NCBI GenBank assembly: GCA_035540635.1
Contig: DATLGH010000019.1
Coordinates: 24,497-88,496 of the forward strand
Reading direction: 5' to 3'
Length of the DNA: 64,000 nt
Source: Egibacteraceae bacterium
Lineage (GTDB): Bacteria > Actinomycetota > Nitriliruptoria > Euzebyales > Egibacteraceae
Both the position numbers and the translations under genes were made by a program. The notes under the pieces were generated by a model that did not search any database, was not told the DNA's origin, and saw nothing but the letters and a program-made list of their open reading frames with translations. Positions 36,063 to 44,417 of the stretch are shown one piece after another; position 1 is the stretch's first letter; each line of letters opens with the position of its first letter.

Positions 36063-36698
36063 CTACTCGCCGAGGACGGCGCGGCGGTGCGCGTCGAGGG
36101 CGGCGCGCAGCTGCCCCTGCACTGCGGCGGTCGCGAGGTCGCCGCGGGTGCGCTCGATTATCGACCGGGCTACGTCGGTGGAACGGCGAAGCCCTCCGGT
36201 GACCCCGTCGGGGTAGTCGACGGTCACGAGGAGCCCGTAGATGTCCTCCATGGCCGAGAGCAGGCGCTCGCAGCGCTCGAGGTCCCCCGCCCGCAGGACG
36301 TCGAGGGTGTGCCTGCGCAGCTCTCCCACCGTCTCGGCGAGGCCGTTCAGGTACGCGGCGTCGTCGACGCCGAGGGCCTCGGGTGAGGGCAGCGCCTCGC
36401 CGGCGACGAGCGCATGGGTCGTGCGCGCCTCGGCGTACTCCTTGTCCGCGTCGTGGAGGAACCCGGCGTGCTCGACGGCCGGGTGGGCGGCACACGCCGC
36501 CCGCGCTGACGCGAGGGCCTCGGCGGCCTCCCCGAGGAGCGCACGCGCCCGTTCCCACTCGCCGCGGTGCGTCGCCCGGATGGCGTTCGCGGATGCGCGG
36601 ACGGCGCGGCGGGAGGAGTCGAGGCCGGCTTCGCGTGCCCGGTGCTTCGCCTGGAGGCGGTCGAGAACGTCGCGCTGCAGCCCCGACAGGTCCGGCAC
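36063..36698 (-). CDS. Translin-family protein
   Basis: 211 residues from GTG 36698; the frame is open further upstream but overlaps the next gene on the same strand. All-helical: LQAKHRAREAGLDSSRRAVR, RATHRGEWERARALLGEA, AGFLHDADKEYAEARTTHAL, LNGLAETVGELRRHTLDVLR, RTRGDLATAA. The order of these elements matches the translin family, which in eukaryotes binds nucleic acid and forms C3PO with TRAX; many archaea have single-gene versions. The catalytic acidic residues of TRAX are not obvious. Role here is unknown. It starts seven bases after the SepX/GlpR-like gene ends. Confidence 0.78.
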   Translation of the reverse strand: MPDLSGLQRDVLDRLQAKHRAREAGLDSSRRAVRASANAIRATHRGEWERARALLGEAAEALASARAACAAHPAVEHAGFLHDADKEYAEARTTHALVAGEALPSPEALGVDDAAYLNGLAETVGELRRHTLDVLRAGDLERCERLLSAMEDIYGLLVTVDYPDGVTGGLRRSTDVARSIIERTRGDLATAAVQGQLRAALDAHRRAVLGE

Positions 36699-36705
36699 GC
36701 CGCCG

Positions 36706-37263
36706 TCAGGCGCCCCGGGCGGTCCGGATGCGCACCCCCGACGTGAGCGGCGGCTGCGCCCGCGGGGGGTGGAGGTAGGCGAGCTTGGACCGGGCCTCGT
36801 CCCGGCGGGCGCGCAGCTGCGCGAGAAGCGCGAGGTAACCGAACAGGGCAGCGTAGGCGAGCAGGAAGGGCACCCAGGCGACCCCGCCGAGCCACAGGCC
36901 GCCGACGCCGGTGACGACCGCGGCGGCGACCAGGACGGCGAGCACCTGGCGGCGGCGCTGGAGGGTCCGGGGCGACGGCCGTCGCCCCGGCCGCTGGGGG
37001 CGCGTCGGACGAGCGGGCTGCGGTGTCGCGGCCGCAGCGCGCGACGGGTAGGAGACGGGCGTGTAGGACCCGGCCTGGTTGGGGCGTCCGAGAACCACGA
37101 CGTGGCCCCCGGGGGGGGTGCGGGGAGGGGCAAGCCGGCTCATGCTCTGCTCGAATGCGTCGACGGAGTTGATCGGCGATCCGCAACGGCGATCCCGCCA
37201 CGGGCCGGGGAGCAGTATCAGAGCCCAGAGTCCACCGAGCAAGACGAGAACCATCACGCTCAT
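36706..37263 (-). CDS. SepX/GlpR-like membrane protein
   Basis: 185 residues. One N-terminal transmembrane helix (about 2-20) is followed directly by a basic motif LPGPWRDRR. A long Pro/Arg-rich disordered linker (about 45-105) follows. Two helices form a C-terminal hairpin (about 107-150), then a charged tail LRARRDEARSKLAYL. This layout matches the actinobacterial SepX (Streptomyces) / GlpR (Corynebacterium) family and Rv0996, which lies near moeA1 and galU. Here it is also close to moeA, mog, moaC and galU. GlpR is reported as the membrane receptor for the MoeA-like protein Glp, linked to FtsZ. Assignment rests on layout and context. Confidence 0.72.
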   Translation of the reverse strand: MSVMVLVLLGGLWALILLPGPWRDRRCGSPINSVDAFEQSMSRLAPPRTPPGGHVVVLGRPNQAGSYTPVSYPSRAAAATPQPARPTRPQRPGRRPSPRTLQRRRQVLAVLVAAAVVTGVGGLWLGGVAWVPFLLAYAALFGYLALLAQLRARRDEARSKLAYLHPPRAQPPLTSGVRIRTARGA

Positions 37264-37417
37264 GGACGGCCACCGTAGTCGACGACTCGCCGTATGCGAA
37301 GGATCCCCGACAGCCCGGCCTTCGGGGACCGTCCGGCACGGTCAGCGCCCGGTCGCTGGGTTCGCACCGGGGCATGCGGTGGCCGCGCGCCCCGCCGCAG
37401 GCGGGGACCCGCCGGGG

Positions 37418-37891
37418 TCAGCGGGGGTGGTCCCCGCCCCGGAGCTGGTCCACGGCGTGGCGCAGGACCGGCAGGACCGCTTCGAGGTTCTCAGCCGCGG
37501 CCTTCGGCGATCCGGGCAGGTTGACGACGAGCGTGCGCCCTCGGGCTCCCGCCACCGCACGCGACAGCATGGCCATCGGCGTCACTGCGAGCGACGCCAC
37601 GCGCATGGCCTCGGCGATGCCGGGCACGACGCGGTCTACGACGTCGAGGGTGGCCTCGGGCGTCTCGTCGCGTGGGTGCAGGCCCGTTCCGCCGTTCGTC
37701 ACGACGACGTCGGCGTCGGCGCAGGCGGCGACGATGGCCTCCCCCACACCCTGGCGCCCGTCGGGCACGACGACGGGGTCGGCGACGGCGAATCCTGCGC
37801 CGGCGAGCAGCGCCACGACCCGGGGACCGGCCTCGTCGTCGTAGACCCCGCCGGCCGCCCGGGTCGACACGGTGACGACGACCGCCCTCAT
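37418..37891 (-). CDS. mog: MogA/MoaB-type molybdopterin adenylyltransferase
   Basis: 157 residues. Adenylates molybdopterin before molybdate insertion. Motifs: VTVSTRAAGGVYDDEAGP, VVTNGGTGLHPRDETPEA (catalytic GGTG), and VVNLPGSPKAAAENL. The stop-to-start junction with moaC upstream is overlapped (37888-37891). It works in sequence with MoaC and MoeA, encoded next door, to make the cofactor used by the nitrate reductase in this window. Confidence 0.93.
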   Translation of the reverse strand: MRAVVVTVSTRAAGGVYDDEAGPRVVALLAGAGFAVADPVVVPDGRQGVGEAIVAACADADVVVTNGGTGLHPRDETPEATLDVVDRVVPGIAEAMRVASLAVTPMAMLSRAVAGARGRTLVVNLPGSPKAAAENLEAVLPVLRHAVDQLRGGDHPR

Positions 37892-38409
37892 CGCCCGCCC
37901 GGCCCTGCGCCCGGGGCGTCGCCGTCCTCGCCGCGTGTCCAGTCACCGTGCTGACCGCCGGTCTTCTCCTCCAGCGCGACCTCCTCCACGACCACCCCCC
38001 GCTCGACCCCCTTCACCATGTCGTAGAGGGCCAGGGCCGCCGTGGCCGCAGCGACGAGCGCTTCCATCTCCACCCCGGTGCGGTCAGCGGCCCGTGCCTC
38101 GGTGGTCACGGTCACGAGACCGCGGGCGGCGTCGACCTCGAGGTCGACGTCGACGCCGGACAGCGCCACGACGTGACACAGCGGAATGAGGTCGGGGGTC
38201 CGCTTGGCCGCGAGGATGCCCGCGACGCGCGCGACCCCGAGCGCGTCGCCCTTCGGCAGGCGCCCCTCGGCGAGCAGGGCCGCGGTCTCGGGCCGCATCC
38301 GCACGCGGGCTCGGGCACGGGCGCGCCGCTCGGTCACGGGCTTCGCGGCCACGTCGACCATGCGGGCGCGCCCTTCGGCGTCGACGTGGGTGAGGCGCGG
38401 CTCGCTCAC
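37888..38409 (-). CDS. moaC: Cyclic pyranopterin monophosphate synthase
   Basis: 173 residues. Converts the MoaA product to cPMP. Motifs: LTHVDAEGRARMVDVAAKPVT, KGDALGVARVAGILAAKRT, LIPLCHVVALSGVDVD, and EMEALVAAATAALALYDMVKG, the complete family signature. A 20-residue Gly/Asp-rich tail is extra. It overlaps mog and moeA by four bases each, so moeA-moaC-mog are translationally coupled. Confidence 0.95.
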   Translation of the reverse strand: MSEPRLTHVDAEGRARMVDVAAKPVTERRARARARVRMRPETAALLAEGRLPKGDALGVARVAGILAAKRTPDLIPLCHVVALSGVDVDLEVDAARGLVTVTTEARAADRTGVEMEALVAAATAALALYDMVKGVERGVVVEEVALEEKTGGQHGDWTRGEDGDAPGAGPGGR

Positions 38410-39695
38410 TGCCCCGCCCCGGGATGCTCCACGAGCAGATGGACGACCAGCGGTTCCCCCTGGCGGACGAGCGTGTGGCCCGCGGGCACCTCGGCCAGCC
38501 CGTCGGCGTCCACGACGCTGCGCAGGATGCCGCTGCCCTGCGCACCCGTCGGGCGCGCCACCCAGCCGTTGGGGGTGTGGCGCAGGACGACCCGCACGAA
38601 CTCGACCTTGTCCGGCGGGCTGCGCAGCTCGGTCTCCACGACGGCCTGCACGCGCAACCTGTTGAGGTCGGTGCGCCCCTGCATCCGCCGTATTGCCGGT
38701 CGCACGAACACCTCGAAGCTCACGTAGGCGCTGACCGGGTTGCCGGGCAGCCCGAAGCAGGGGATCGGCGCGCCCTGATGGGTCGTGCCCGCCAGGAAGC
38801 CGAACGCCTGCGGCATGCCCGGGCGCATCGCCACCTTCGTGAAGGCGACGTCGCCGAGCTCGGCGAGCACCTGCTTCACGAGGTCGTAGCGCCCTGCGCT
38901 CACCCCGCCACTCGTCACGAGCAGGTCGGCGTGGCTCAAGGCGCCCTCGAACGCCTCGAGCAGCGCCCGACGGTCGTCGGGGACGATCGACTGCCGGAAC
39001 GCGGTCGCACCCGCCTCGCGGGCCAGCGCCGTCAGCGCGTAGGAGTTCGCGTCCCTGATCTGCCCCGGGCGCAGGGGCTGCCCCGGTTCCACGAGCTCGT
39101 CTCCCGTGGAGATGACCGCGACCCGCGGGCGCGGGTGCACGCGGACGAGGGCGCGTCCGACGGCGGCGAGCATGCCGATGTCGGCGGGGCCCAGGCGCCG
39201 CCCGACCTCGAGGACCGTGTCACCTTCCGTGACGTCCTCGCCGGCGAGGCGTACACAGGCGCCGGGGGCGACGCCCGAGCGCAGACGCACCTGGCCGTCG
39301 CCTTCCTCGACATCCTCCACGGGCACGACCGCGTCGGCGCCCGGAGGCATCGGTGCGCCGGTCATGATACGCACCGCGTGACGGGGCCCCACTGGGGGAA
39401 GCTCAGGGGAACCGGCCGCGACCTCGCCGACCACGTCGAGGGCGACCCCCGCCGCCGCGTCGTCGGAGCGGACGGCGTACCCGTCCATGGCCGAGTTCGC
39501 GAACCCCGGGACGGGCGCGGAAGCGACGACGTCCTCGGCCAGGACGCTGCCGTGCGCCTCGAGCAGACGCAGCTCGATGGCCTCCAGAGGACCGATGCGC
39601 CCGAGCACCTCGCGGCGGTAGTCGGCAAGGGCGACGAGCTCGGCGGGGTCGTCGTGGGGACGGTGGCCGCCCTCGACCGCCCCTCGCGCCGACAC
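38406..39695 (-). CDS. moeA: Molybdopterin molybdenumtransferase MoeA / gephyrin-like Glp
   Basis: 429 residues. Inserts molybdate into adenylated molybdopterin. Domains: N-terminal FANSAMDGYAV, TGAPMPPGADAVVPVE, then the MPT-binding domain VAVISTGDELVEPG ... VTSGGVSAGRYD ... LPGNPVSAYVSFEVF, and a C-terminal beta domain. In Corynebacterium a MoeA-like protein (Glp) near a GlpR gene has a role in cell division. The SepX/GlpR-like gene lies about 1.1 kb downstream here, with mog and moaC between. The complete catalytic motifs favour a real MoeA; a dual role cannot be judged. Confidence 0.94.
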   Translation of the reverse strand: MSARGAVEGGHRPHDDPAELVALADYRREVLGRIGPLEAIELRLLEAHGSVLAEDVVASAPVPGFANSAMDGYAVRSDDAAAGVALDVVGEVAAGSPELPPVGPRHAVRIMTGAPMPPGADAVVPVEDVEEGDGQVRLRSGVAPGACVRLAGEDVTEGDTVLEVGRRLGPADIGMLAAVGRALVRVHPRPRVAVISTGDELVEPGQPLRPGQIRDANSYALTALAREAGATAFRQSIVPDDRRALLEAFEGALSHADLLVTSGGVSAGRYDLVKQVLAELGDVAFTKVAMRPGMPQAFGFLAGTTHQGAPIPCFGLPGNPVSAYVSFEVFVRPAIRRMQGRTDLNRLRVQAVVETELRSPPDKVEFVRVVLRHTPNGWVARPTGAQGSGILRSVVDADGLAEVPAGHTLVRQGEPLVVHLLVEHPGAGQ

Positions 39696-39698
39696 GAC

Positions 39699-40574
39699 CT
39701 AGAGCTCCTTGACGAACCGGGTGAGGAACTCGCGGAAGTCGGGCCCGAGGTCGCTGCGGTTGCTGGCGAGCTCGACCATGGCCCGCAGGTACTCGTCCTT
39801 CGAGCCGATGTCGTAGCGCACACCGCTGAACCTCACGGCCCGGATCGGCCCGTCGCGGCACTGCGCCTTCATGGCGTCCGTGAGCTGGATCTCGCCACCG
39901 CGTCCCGGACGGGTCTGCGCGATGTGGTCGAAGATGTCCGGTGTGAGCACGTAGCGCCCGATGACGCACAGCCGGCTCGGGGCGTTGGCCTTGCCCGGCT
40001 TCTCGACGAGGTCGGTGACCATGTAGACGTCCGGGCGGTCGGGATCGGGCTGGGCGTCGATCACCCCGTACTTCGACAGCTCCTCCTCGCCGAACTCCAT
40101 CACCGCGACGACGCTGCGACCGGTCTCGTCGCTGAGGTCGACCATCCGCGACAGCAGCCGCTCGTCCTCGCCGATGAGGTCGTCGCCGAGCAGCACGGCG
40201 AACGGCTCGTCACCGACGTGGTACCGCGCGCAGCCGACCGCGTGGCCGAGCCCGAGCGGCTGTCCCTGGCGCACGTAGTGCACGGTGGCGAGCTGCGACA
40301 CCGCACGGACCGCCGCGAGCAGATCCTCCTTGCCCGCCGCAGCGAGCTGGCGCTCGAGCTCGACCGCCGCGTCGAAGTGGTCCTCGAGGGCCCGCTTGCC
40401 CCGCCCGGTGACGAGGAGGATGTCGTCGAGGCCGGCCGTCACCGCCTCCTCCACGACGTACTGGATGGCCGGCTTGTCGACGACCGGCAGCATCTCCTTG
40501 GGCTGTGCCTTCGTGGCCGGCAGGAAGCGGGTGCCGAGCCCCGCGGCGGGTATGACGGCCTTGCGTGCCCGCAC
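39699..40574 (-). CDS. galU: UTP--glucose-1-phosphate uridylyltransferase
   Basis: 291 residues from GTG 40574, with AAAGGGA eight bases upstream. Makes UDP-glucose. Signature KAVIPAAGLGTRFLPATKAQPKEMLPVVDKP at the N-terminus, PLGLGHAVGCA and LLGDDLIGE follow, then GRYVLTPDIFDHIA and VRYDIGSKDEYLRA. Immediately upstream of moeA (three-base gap), as in mycobacteria (galU-moeA1). Confidence 0.96.
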   Translation of the reverse strand: MRARKAVIPAAGLGTRFLPATKAQPKEMLPVVDKPAIQYVVEEAVTAGLDDILLVTGRGKRALEDHFDAAVELERQLAAAGKEDLLAAVRAVSQLATVHYVRQGQPLGLGHAVGCARYHVGDEPFAVLLGDDLIGEDERLLSRMVDLSDETGRSVVAVMEFGEEELSKYGVIDAQPDPDRPDVYMVTDLVEKPGKANAPSRLCVIGRYVLTPDIFDHIAQTRPGRGGEIQLTDAMKAQCRDGPIRAVRFSGVRYDIGSKDEYLRAMVELASNRSDLGPDFREFLTRFVKEL

Positions 40575-40631
40575 GCTTGGTCCCTTTCGGTGTGCAACGC
40601 GTGGCCGCATCCTAACCTCGCGGGCCCCTGG

Positions 40632-42650
40632 CTACGCGCGGAGGGAGTCCACGACGTCGGACGCGCTGACCACCTGGTTGCGGCCCCGTTGCTTGCCGAG
40701 CTTCATCGCCTGGTCCGCCATGCGGTAGAGCAGGTCGCGCTCGCCGGCGTGGACCGGGAAGGTGGCCACGCCGACCGAACAGGTGAGCGGCTCGTCCACC
40801 GGCCCCCCGTCCGGTCCGGCGCCCGGCAGGCGCACGGGCCGCGCGGCGACCGCCGCCCGCATCCGCTCCCCGACCGCGAGCGCGCCGTCGTGGTCGGTGT
40901 CGGGCAGCAGGACGGCGAACTCCTCGCCGTGCAGATGGGTGACGACGTCGACGGCGCGGGTTGCCGCCTCCCGCAGCCGCAGCCCCACCTCGGCGAGGGC
41001 TGCGTTGCCCGCGGCGTGGTCGTAGACGTCGTTGATCCGCTTGAAGTGGTCGATGTCGATGGCGAGGACCGACACGGGCTCTTTGAAGCGCCTCGCCCTC
41101 TCGAGTGCCGTGGTGACCTGGAGCTCGAAGTAGCGGTAGTTCCACAACCCCGTGACGGGGTTCGTCAACGACAGCCGCTGGGTCTCCTGGTGCAGCCGGA
41201 TGTTCTCGATCGCCACCGTCGTTCCCGCCGCGATGCTCGCCACGGTCTCGAGGTCGTCGTCGACGAAGGGTCCGGTGACCTCCTCCCGCACGAGCGTGAG
41301 CACGCCGGCAGGCCGGTCCCGGGGGCCGAGCGGGACGGCCAGCAGGTAGGGGGCCGTGGGCTCGCCCGGCGCCCGTGGCGGCACCCCGGCGCTCCCGGGC
41401 AGGCGGAGGGGTCGGCCGGTGCGTATGACGTGCCCGGCGATGCCCACGTCGGGGGCCAGGCGCGCCGACGCGCGCCCGAAGCGGTCGACCTTCGTGACGA
41501 GGGCGTCGCTCTCGAGCAGCATGAGCACCGCGCCGTCCGCGCGGACCATGTCGACGGCGGTGTCGACCACCACCGGCAGCATCTTCTGGAGGTCGAGGCT
41601 GCTCGACAGCGCCTGCCCGAGGCGGCTCACGCTCTTGCGCAGCTCGTCGTGGCTGCGCTCGATCTCGGCGAGCCGGGCCCCGAGCTCCCCGCTCATGGCG
41701 TTGAGCGCGACGGCGAGCTCCGCGAGCTCTCGGCCCCCGGTGGGGGTGAGCTTGCGCGACAGGTCCCCCGCCGCGACGGCGCGGGCGACCTCGGCGGCCC
41801 GGCGGATCGGGGCGATCACGCTGCCGGCGAGCACCGAGCCCAGCGGCACGGCCGCGAGCAGCGCGACCACGAGCACCAAGAGGGTGGGGAGGAGGTTCAG
41901 CCCCGCCGGGCTCGGCGCCCAGAGGACGAGCGCGCCGTCGGCGGCCTCGGCAGCGCCGCCGGCCGGCTCGGTCGGGACGGCGGTCACCGCGAGGAGCACC
42001 TGCTCGCCCGCGATCGCGGAACCCGCGACCTGCCCGGCGGCAGGCAGGTCGGCGGGGTCGGGCTGCCCCGCCCCGGTCGCGGCGAGGACGGCGCCCGCGA
42101 CGACGAAGGCCGCCCCGGTGCCGGCCTGCGGGTCGGAAACGAGGACGTCGAGCAACCCGGCGTCGAGCCAGACACCCGCGGCGATCCCGCCGAGCGGTCC
42201 GCCGACCACGTTGGTGACCGCAAGCAGCAACGGCAGGGGGCCGGGCCGCTGACCGACCGCTGCGAGCGCCATGGCACGCACCGCCTCGTCCTGGGCGACC
42301 CCCGGCGGGGGCGGCTCGACGACGCGGGCGGCGAGGACGGTGCCGTCGGGACGCGCCACGACGACGACGTCGGCGCGCCCGGCGAGCTCCTGTCCCTGCA
42401 GCCAGTCCTGCGCCTCGGCGGGGGAGCGCGCATCGACCTGGCGGTTCGCGAGCTCGAAGGTGAGGTCGCCGGCGCGCTGGCGCGTCAGCTCGAGGACCGC
42501 GACCGCCGAGGCGCCTGCGCGCTGAAGCTCGTCGGTCGCGCGCCTCTGGCGGGCCCCGTCACCCTGGACGGCGAGCACGGCGACCGCCACCGTCATCGGC
42601 ACGACGGTGATGGCGACGAAGAAGAGGACGAGCCTGCCCCGCAGTCCCAT
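40632..42650 (-). CDS. Membrane sensor with HAMP, GAF and GGDEF domains (probable diguanylate cyclase)
   Basis: 672 residues from ATG 42650. An N-terminal helix (about 5-28), an extracytoplasmic sensor (about 30-235), a second helix (about 238-260) and a HAMP linker (about 262-312) are followed by a GAF domain (about 335-485) and a GGDEF domain (about 505-665). The active-site loop reads HGEEF in place of GG(D/E)EF, with NDVYDHAAGNAAL upstream. A substituted first Gly may lower or abolish cyclase activity, but such variants can be active. There is no EAL domain. Makes, or senses in relation to, cyclic di-GMP. Confidence 0.85.
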   Translation of the reverse strand: MGLRGRLVLFFVAITVVPMTVAVAVLAVQGDGARQRRATDELQRAGASAVAVLELTRQRAGDLTFELANRQVDARSPAEAQDWLQGQELAGRADVVVVARPDGTVLAARVVEPPPPGVAQDEAVRAMALAAVGQRPGPLPLLLAVTNVVGGPLGGIAAGVWLDAGLLDVLVSDPQAGTGAAFVVAGAVLAATGAGQPDPADLPAAGQVAGSAIAGEQVLLAVTAVPTEPAGGAAEAADGALVLWAPSPAGLNLLPTLLVLVVALLAAVPLGSVLAGSVIAPIRRAAEVARAVAAGDLSRKLTPTGGRELAELAVALNAMSGELGARLAEIERSHDELRKSVSRLGQALSSSLDLQKMLPVVVDTAVDMVRADGAVLMLLESDALVTKVDRFGRASARLAPDVGIAGHVIRTGRPLRLPGSAGVPPRAPGEPTAPYLLAVPLGPRDRPAGVLTLVREEVTGPFVDDDLETVASIAAGTTVAIENIRLHQETQRLSLTNPVTGLWNYRYFELQVTTALERARRFKEPVSVLAIDIDHFKRINDVYDHAAGNAALAEVGLRLREAATRAVDVVTHLHGEEFAVLLPDTDHDGALAVGERMRAAVAARPVRLPGAGPDGGPVDEPLTCSVGVATFPVHAGERDLLYRMADQAMKLGKQRGRNQVVSASDVVDSLRA

Positions 42651-42711
42651 GGGGGCATGATGACACCTCCCCGCGAAGGGGGGAGAAATAATCGGGGCGG
42701 TGAGGAAAACC

Positions 42712-43302
42712 ATGGCGGTGGCGGCGCACGGCGGTGACAAGCGGGCGCTGCGGGAGCGCATGCTCCTCGAGCGTGCGGCGCTGCCGGCGCAGGGCCGGGC
42801 GGCGGCGGCGGAGGCGATCGCGGGCCGGCTCGCCGGGCTGCCCGAGCTGGCCGCGGCAACAGCGATCCTCGGCTACGCCGCCTTCGGCGCGGAGGTCGAC
42901 CTCGGGCCCTTCCTCACCGGTTGCCTCGCCGAGGACAGGGCGGTCTACCTTCCCTGGGTCGACGGCGAGGACCTGCGGATCGCCCGGGTGCACGACCTCG
43001 CCGGCGACGTCGGCCCGGGATGGCGGGGCGTGCGCGAACCGATCCCGGGCGTGCGCCGCGAGGAGGACGTGGCCGTGCTCGACGCCGTCGTCGCGCCGGG
43101 AATCGCGTTCGACCGCCGGGGCAACCGGCTGGGTTACGGGGGCGGCCACTTCGATCGGATGCTCGCGCGGCTTCGCCCGAGTACCTTTGTGGTCGGCGTC
43201 GCCTACGATGCCCAGCTGGTCGATGCGGTGCCCGTGGAGGCGCACGACGCCCCCGTGGACGCCGTGGTAACCGAGTCGAGGACCCTGCGGACCGGCAGGT
43301 GA
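42712..43302 (+). CDS. 5-formyltetrahydrofolate cyclo-ligase
   Basis: 196 residues from ATG 42712, with GAGGA six bases upstream; GTG 42700 is less well placed. Converts 5-formyl-THF to 5,10-methenyl-THF with ATP. Motifs: KRALRERMLLERAALP at the N-terminus, YLPWVDGEDL and the signature VVAPGIAFDRRGNRLGYGGGHFDRML. Mycobacteria have this gene (Rv0992c) between the Ruc gene and galU, as here. Divergent from the GGDEF gene. Confidence 0.94.
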   Translation: MAVAAHGGDKRALRERMLLERAALPAQGRAAAAEAIAGRLAGLPELAAATAILGYAAFGAEVDLGPFLTGCLAEDRAVYLPWVDGEDLRIARVHDLAGDVGPGWRGVREPIPGVRREEDVAVLDAVVAPGIAFDRRGNRLGYGGGHFDRMLARLRPSTFVVGVAYDAQLVDAVPVEAHDAPVDAVVTESRTLRTGR

Positions 43303-43334
43303 AGGCCGCCCACCCGACGCATCACGGAGGAACG

Positions 43335-43652
43335 ATGCCCACCTACGAGTACGTCTGCCGGGACTGCGGGCAGCACCTCGAGGTCGTGCAGTCCTTCAAG
43401 GACGCGCCCCTCACCACCTGTGGAAACTGCAGCGGCGCACTTCGCAAGGTGTTCAGCGCGGCGGGGATCATCTTCAAGGGGTCGGGCTACTACGTGACCG
43501 ACACTCGCAAGAAGCCGGCCGACTCCTCCGGAACCTCGTCGGACGGAGGCAGCTCCGACAAGGCCGCCAAGCCCGGCACGGCCCCCGGCGACACCGCGGG
43601 TGACACCACGTCGTCCTCCGGACCGGCCAAGGGCGCCGCCGAGTCCGCCTGA
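43335..43652 (+). CDS. FmdB-type zinc-ribbon protein, Ruc-like
   Basis: 105 residues with GGAGG ahead of ATG 43335. The zinc ribbon is MPTYEYVCRDCGQ ... TTCGNCSG, with two C-x2-C pairs. A conserved VFSAAGIIFKGSGYYVTD core follows. From about residue 60 the chain is Ser/Gly/Asp/Lys-rich and disordered. The mycobacterial homologue Rv0991c (Ruc) is a redox-regulated chaperone with the same layout and the same neighbour (5-FTHF ligase). Orthology is inferred from sequence pattern and context. Confidence 0.88.
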   Translation: MPTYEYVCRDCGQHLEVVQSFKDAPLTTCGNCSGALRKVFSAAGIIFKGSGYYVTDTRKKPADSSGTSSDGGSSDKAAKPGTAPGDTAGDTTSSSGPAKGAAESA

Positions 43653-43712
43653 TATCCACAGCTCCCCCGTCCCCCCGCACCGCGGGGCCGGTGGGGCGGC
43701 CATGCTGCCCGC

Positions 43713-44393
43713 ATGGCCGCCCCGCCCCTGTTTGCCCGCATCCGCGCAACCCTGCACGGCCCCTACCCCGCCCTGCCCCGGCCGCTCGACGCCGCGGCCG
43801 AGCGCTGGGCGGCGCTGAGCCCCCGGGTGCGGCTGCTCGCCGCGGTGACGGCAGTGGTCGCGGTCACGGGCGGACTCGAAGCGCGGGTGCAGGTCGCCGA
43901 AGACCGCTGGGGAGGCACGCCCGTGCGGGTGCTCGTCGCGCCCGCCGACCTGCCGGTGGGGGCGCCGGCGACCGGTCTGCGGCGCGTGGGCCTGCCCCCG
44001 GCCGCCGTGCCGCCCCGCGCCGTCGTCGACCCGCCGCCGGCCGATGCGGTGCTCGCCCTCGCCCTGCCGGAGGGTGCGGTCCTCACCGCCGCCCATCTCG
44101 ACGACCGGGGGCCGGCCGCCGGCCTGTCGGAGGACCTGCGGGCCGTCCCGGTGCCGGTCGAGGAGGGCTGGCTCGTCACCCCGGGCGGCTGGGTGGACGT
44201 CTGGGTGCTCGGTCCCGGCGATGAGCCCGCGACGCTCGTCGCACGCTCCCGGCCCGTGCTCGAGGTGCGTGACGACGGGCCCGCCATGACGGCGCTCGTG
44301 GCCCTCCACGCCGACAACGAGGTCGGCCCCGCCACCGCCGGCCTCGCGCTCGGGCGGCTGCTGCTCGCCCACGCACCGCCACCCGGCCGATAG
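43713..44393 (+). CDS. SAF-domain membrane protein (CpaB/RcpC-like)
   Basis: 226 residues. N-terminal basic segment, one hydrophobic helix (about 40-54), then a SAF-like beta-clip domain (about 65-130: VRVLVAPADLPVGAPATGLRRVGLPPAAVP) and a second domain (about 140-215). SAF domains occur in pilus assembly CpaB and related proteins. No pilus genes are nearby. In actinobacteria such a gene often follows the FmdB/Ruc gene. Function unknown. Confidence 0.72.
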   Translation: MAAPPLFARIRATLHGPYPALPRPLDAAAERWAALSPRVRLLAAVTAVVAVTGGLEARVQVAEDRWGGTPVRVLVAPADLPVGAPATGLRRVGLPPAAVPPRAVVDPPPADAVLALALPEGAVLTAAHLDDRGPAAGLSEDLRAVPVPVEEGWLVTPGGWVDVWVLGPGDEPATLVARSRPVLEVRDDGPAMTALVALHADNEVGPATAGLALGRLLLAHAPPPGR

Positions 44394-44417
44394 CATGCCG
44401 CCGATGAAGGGGATGTC

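Noticed and set aside
38424..42737. A 1437-codon plus-strand open frame opposite moeA, galU and the GGDEF gene
   Set aside because: It is the complement of three well-recognised genes. Long antisense frames arise from the strong GC bias at third positions.
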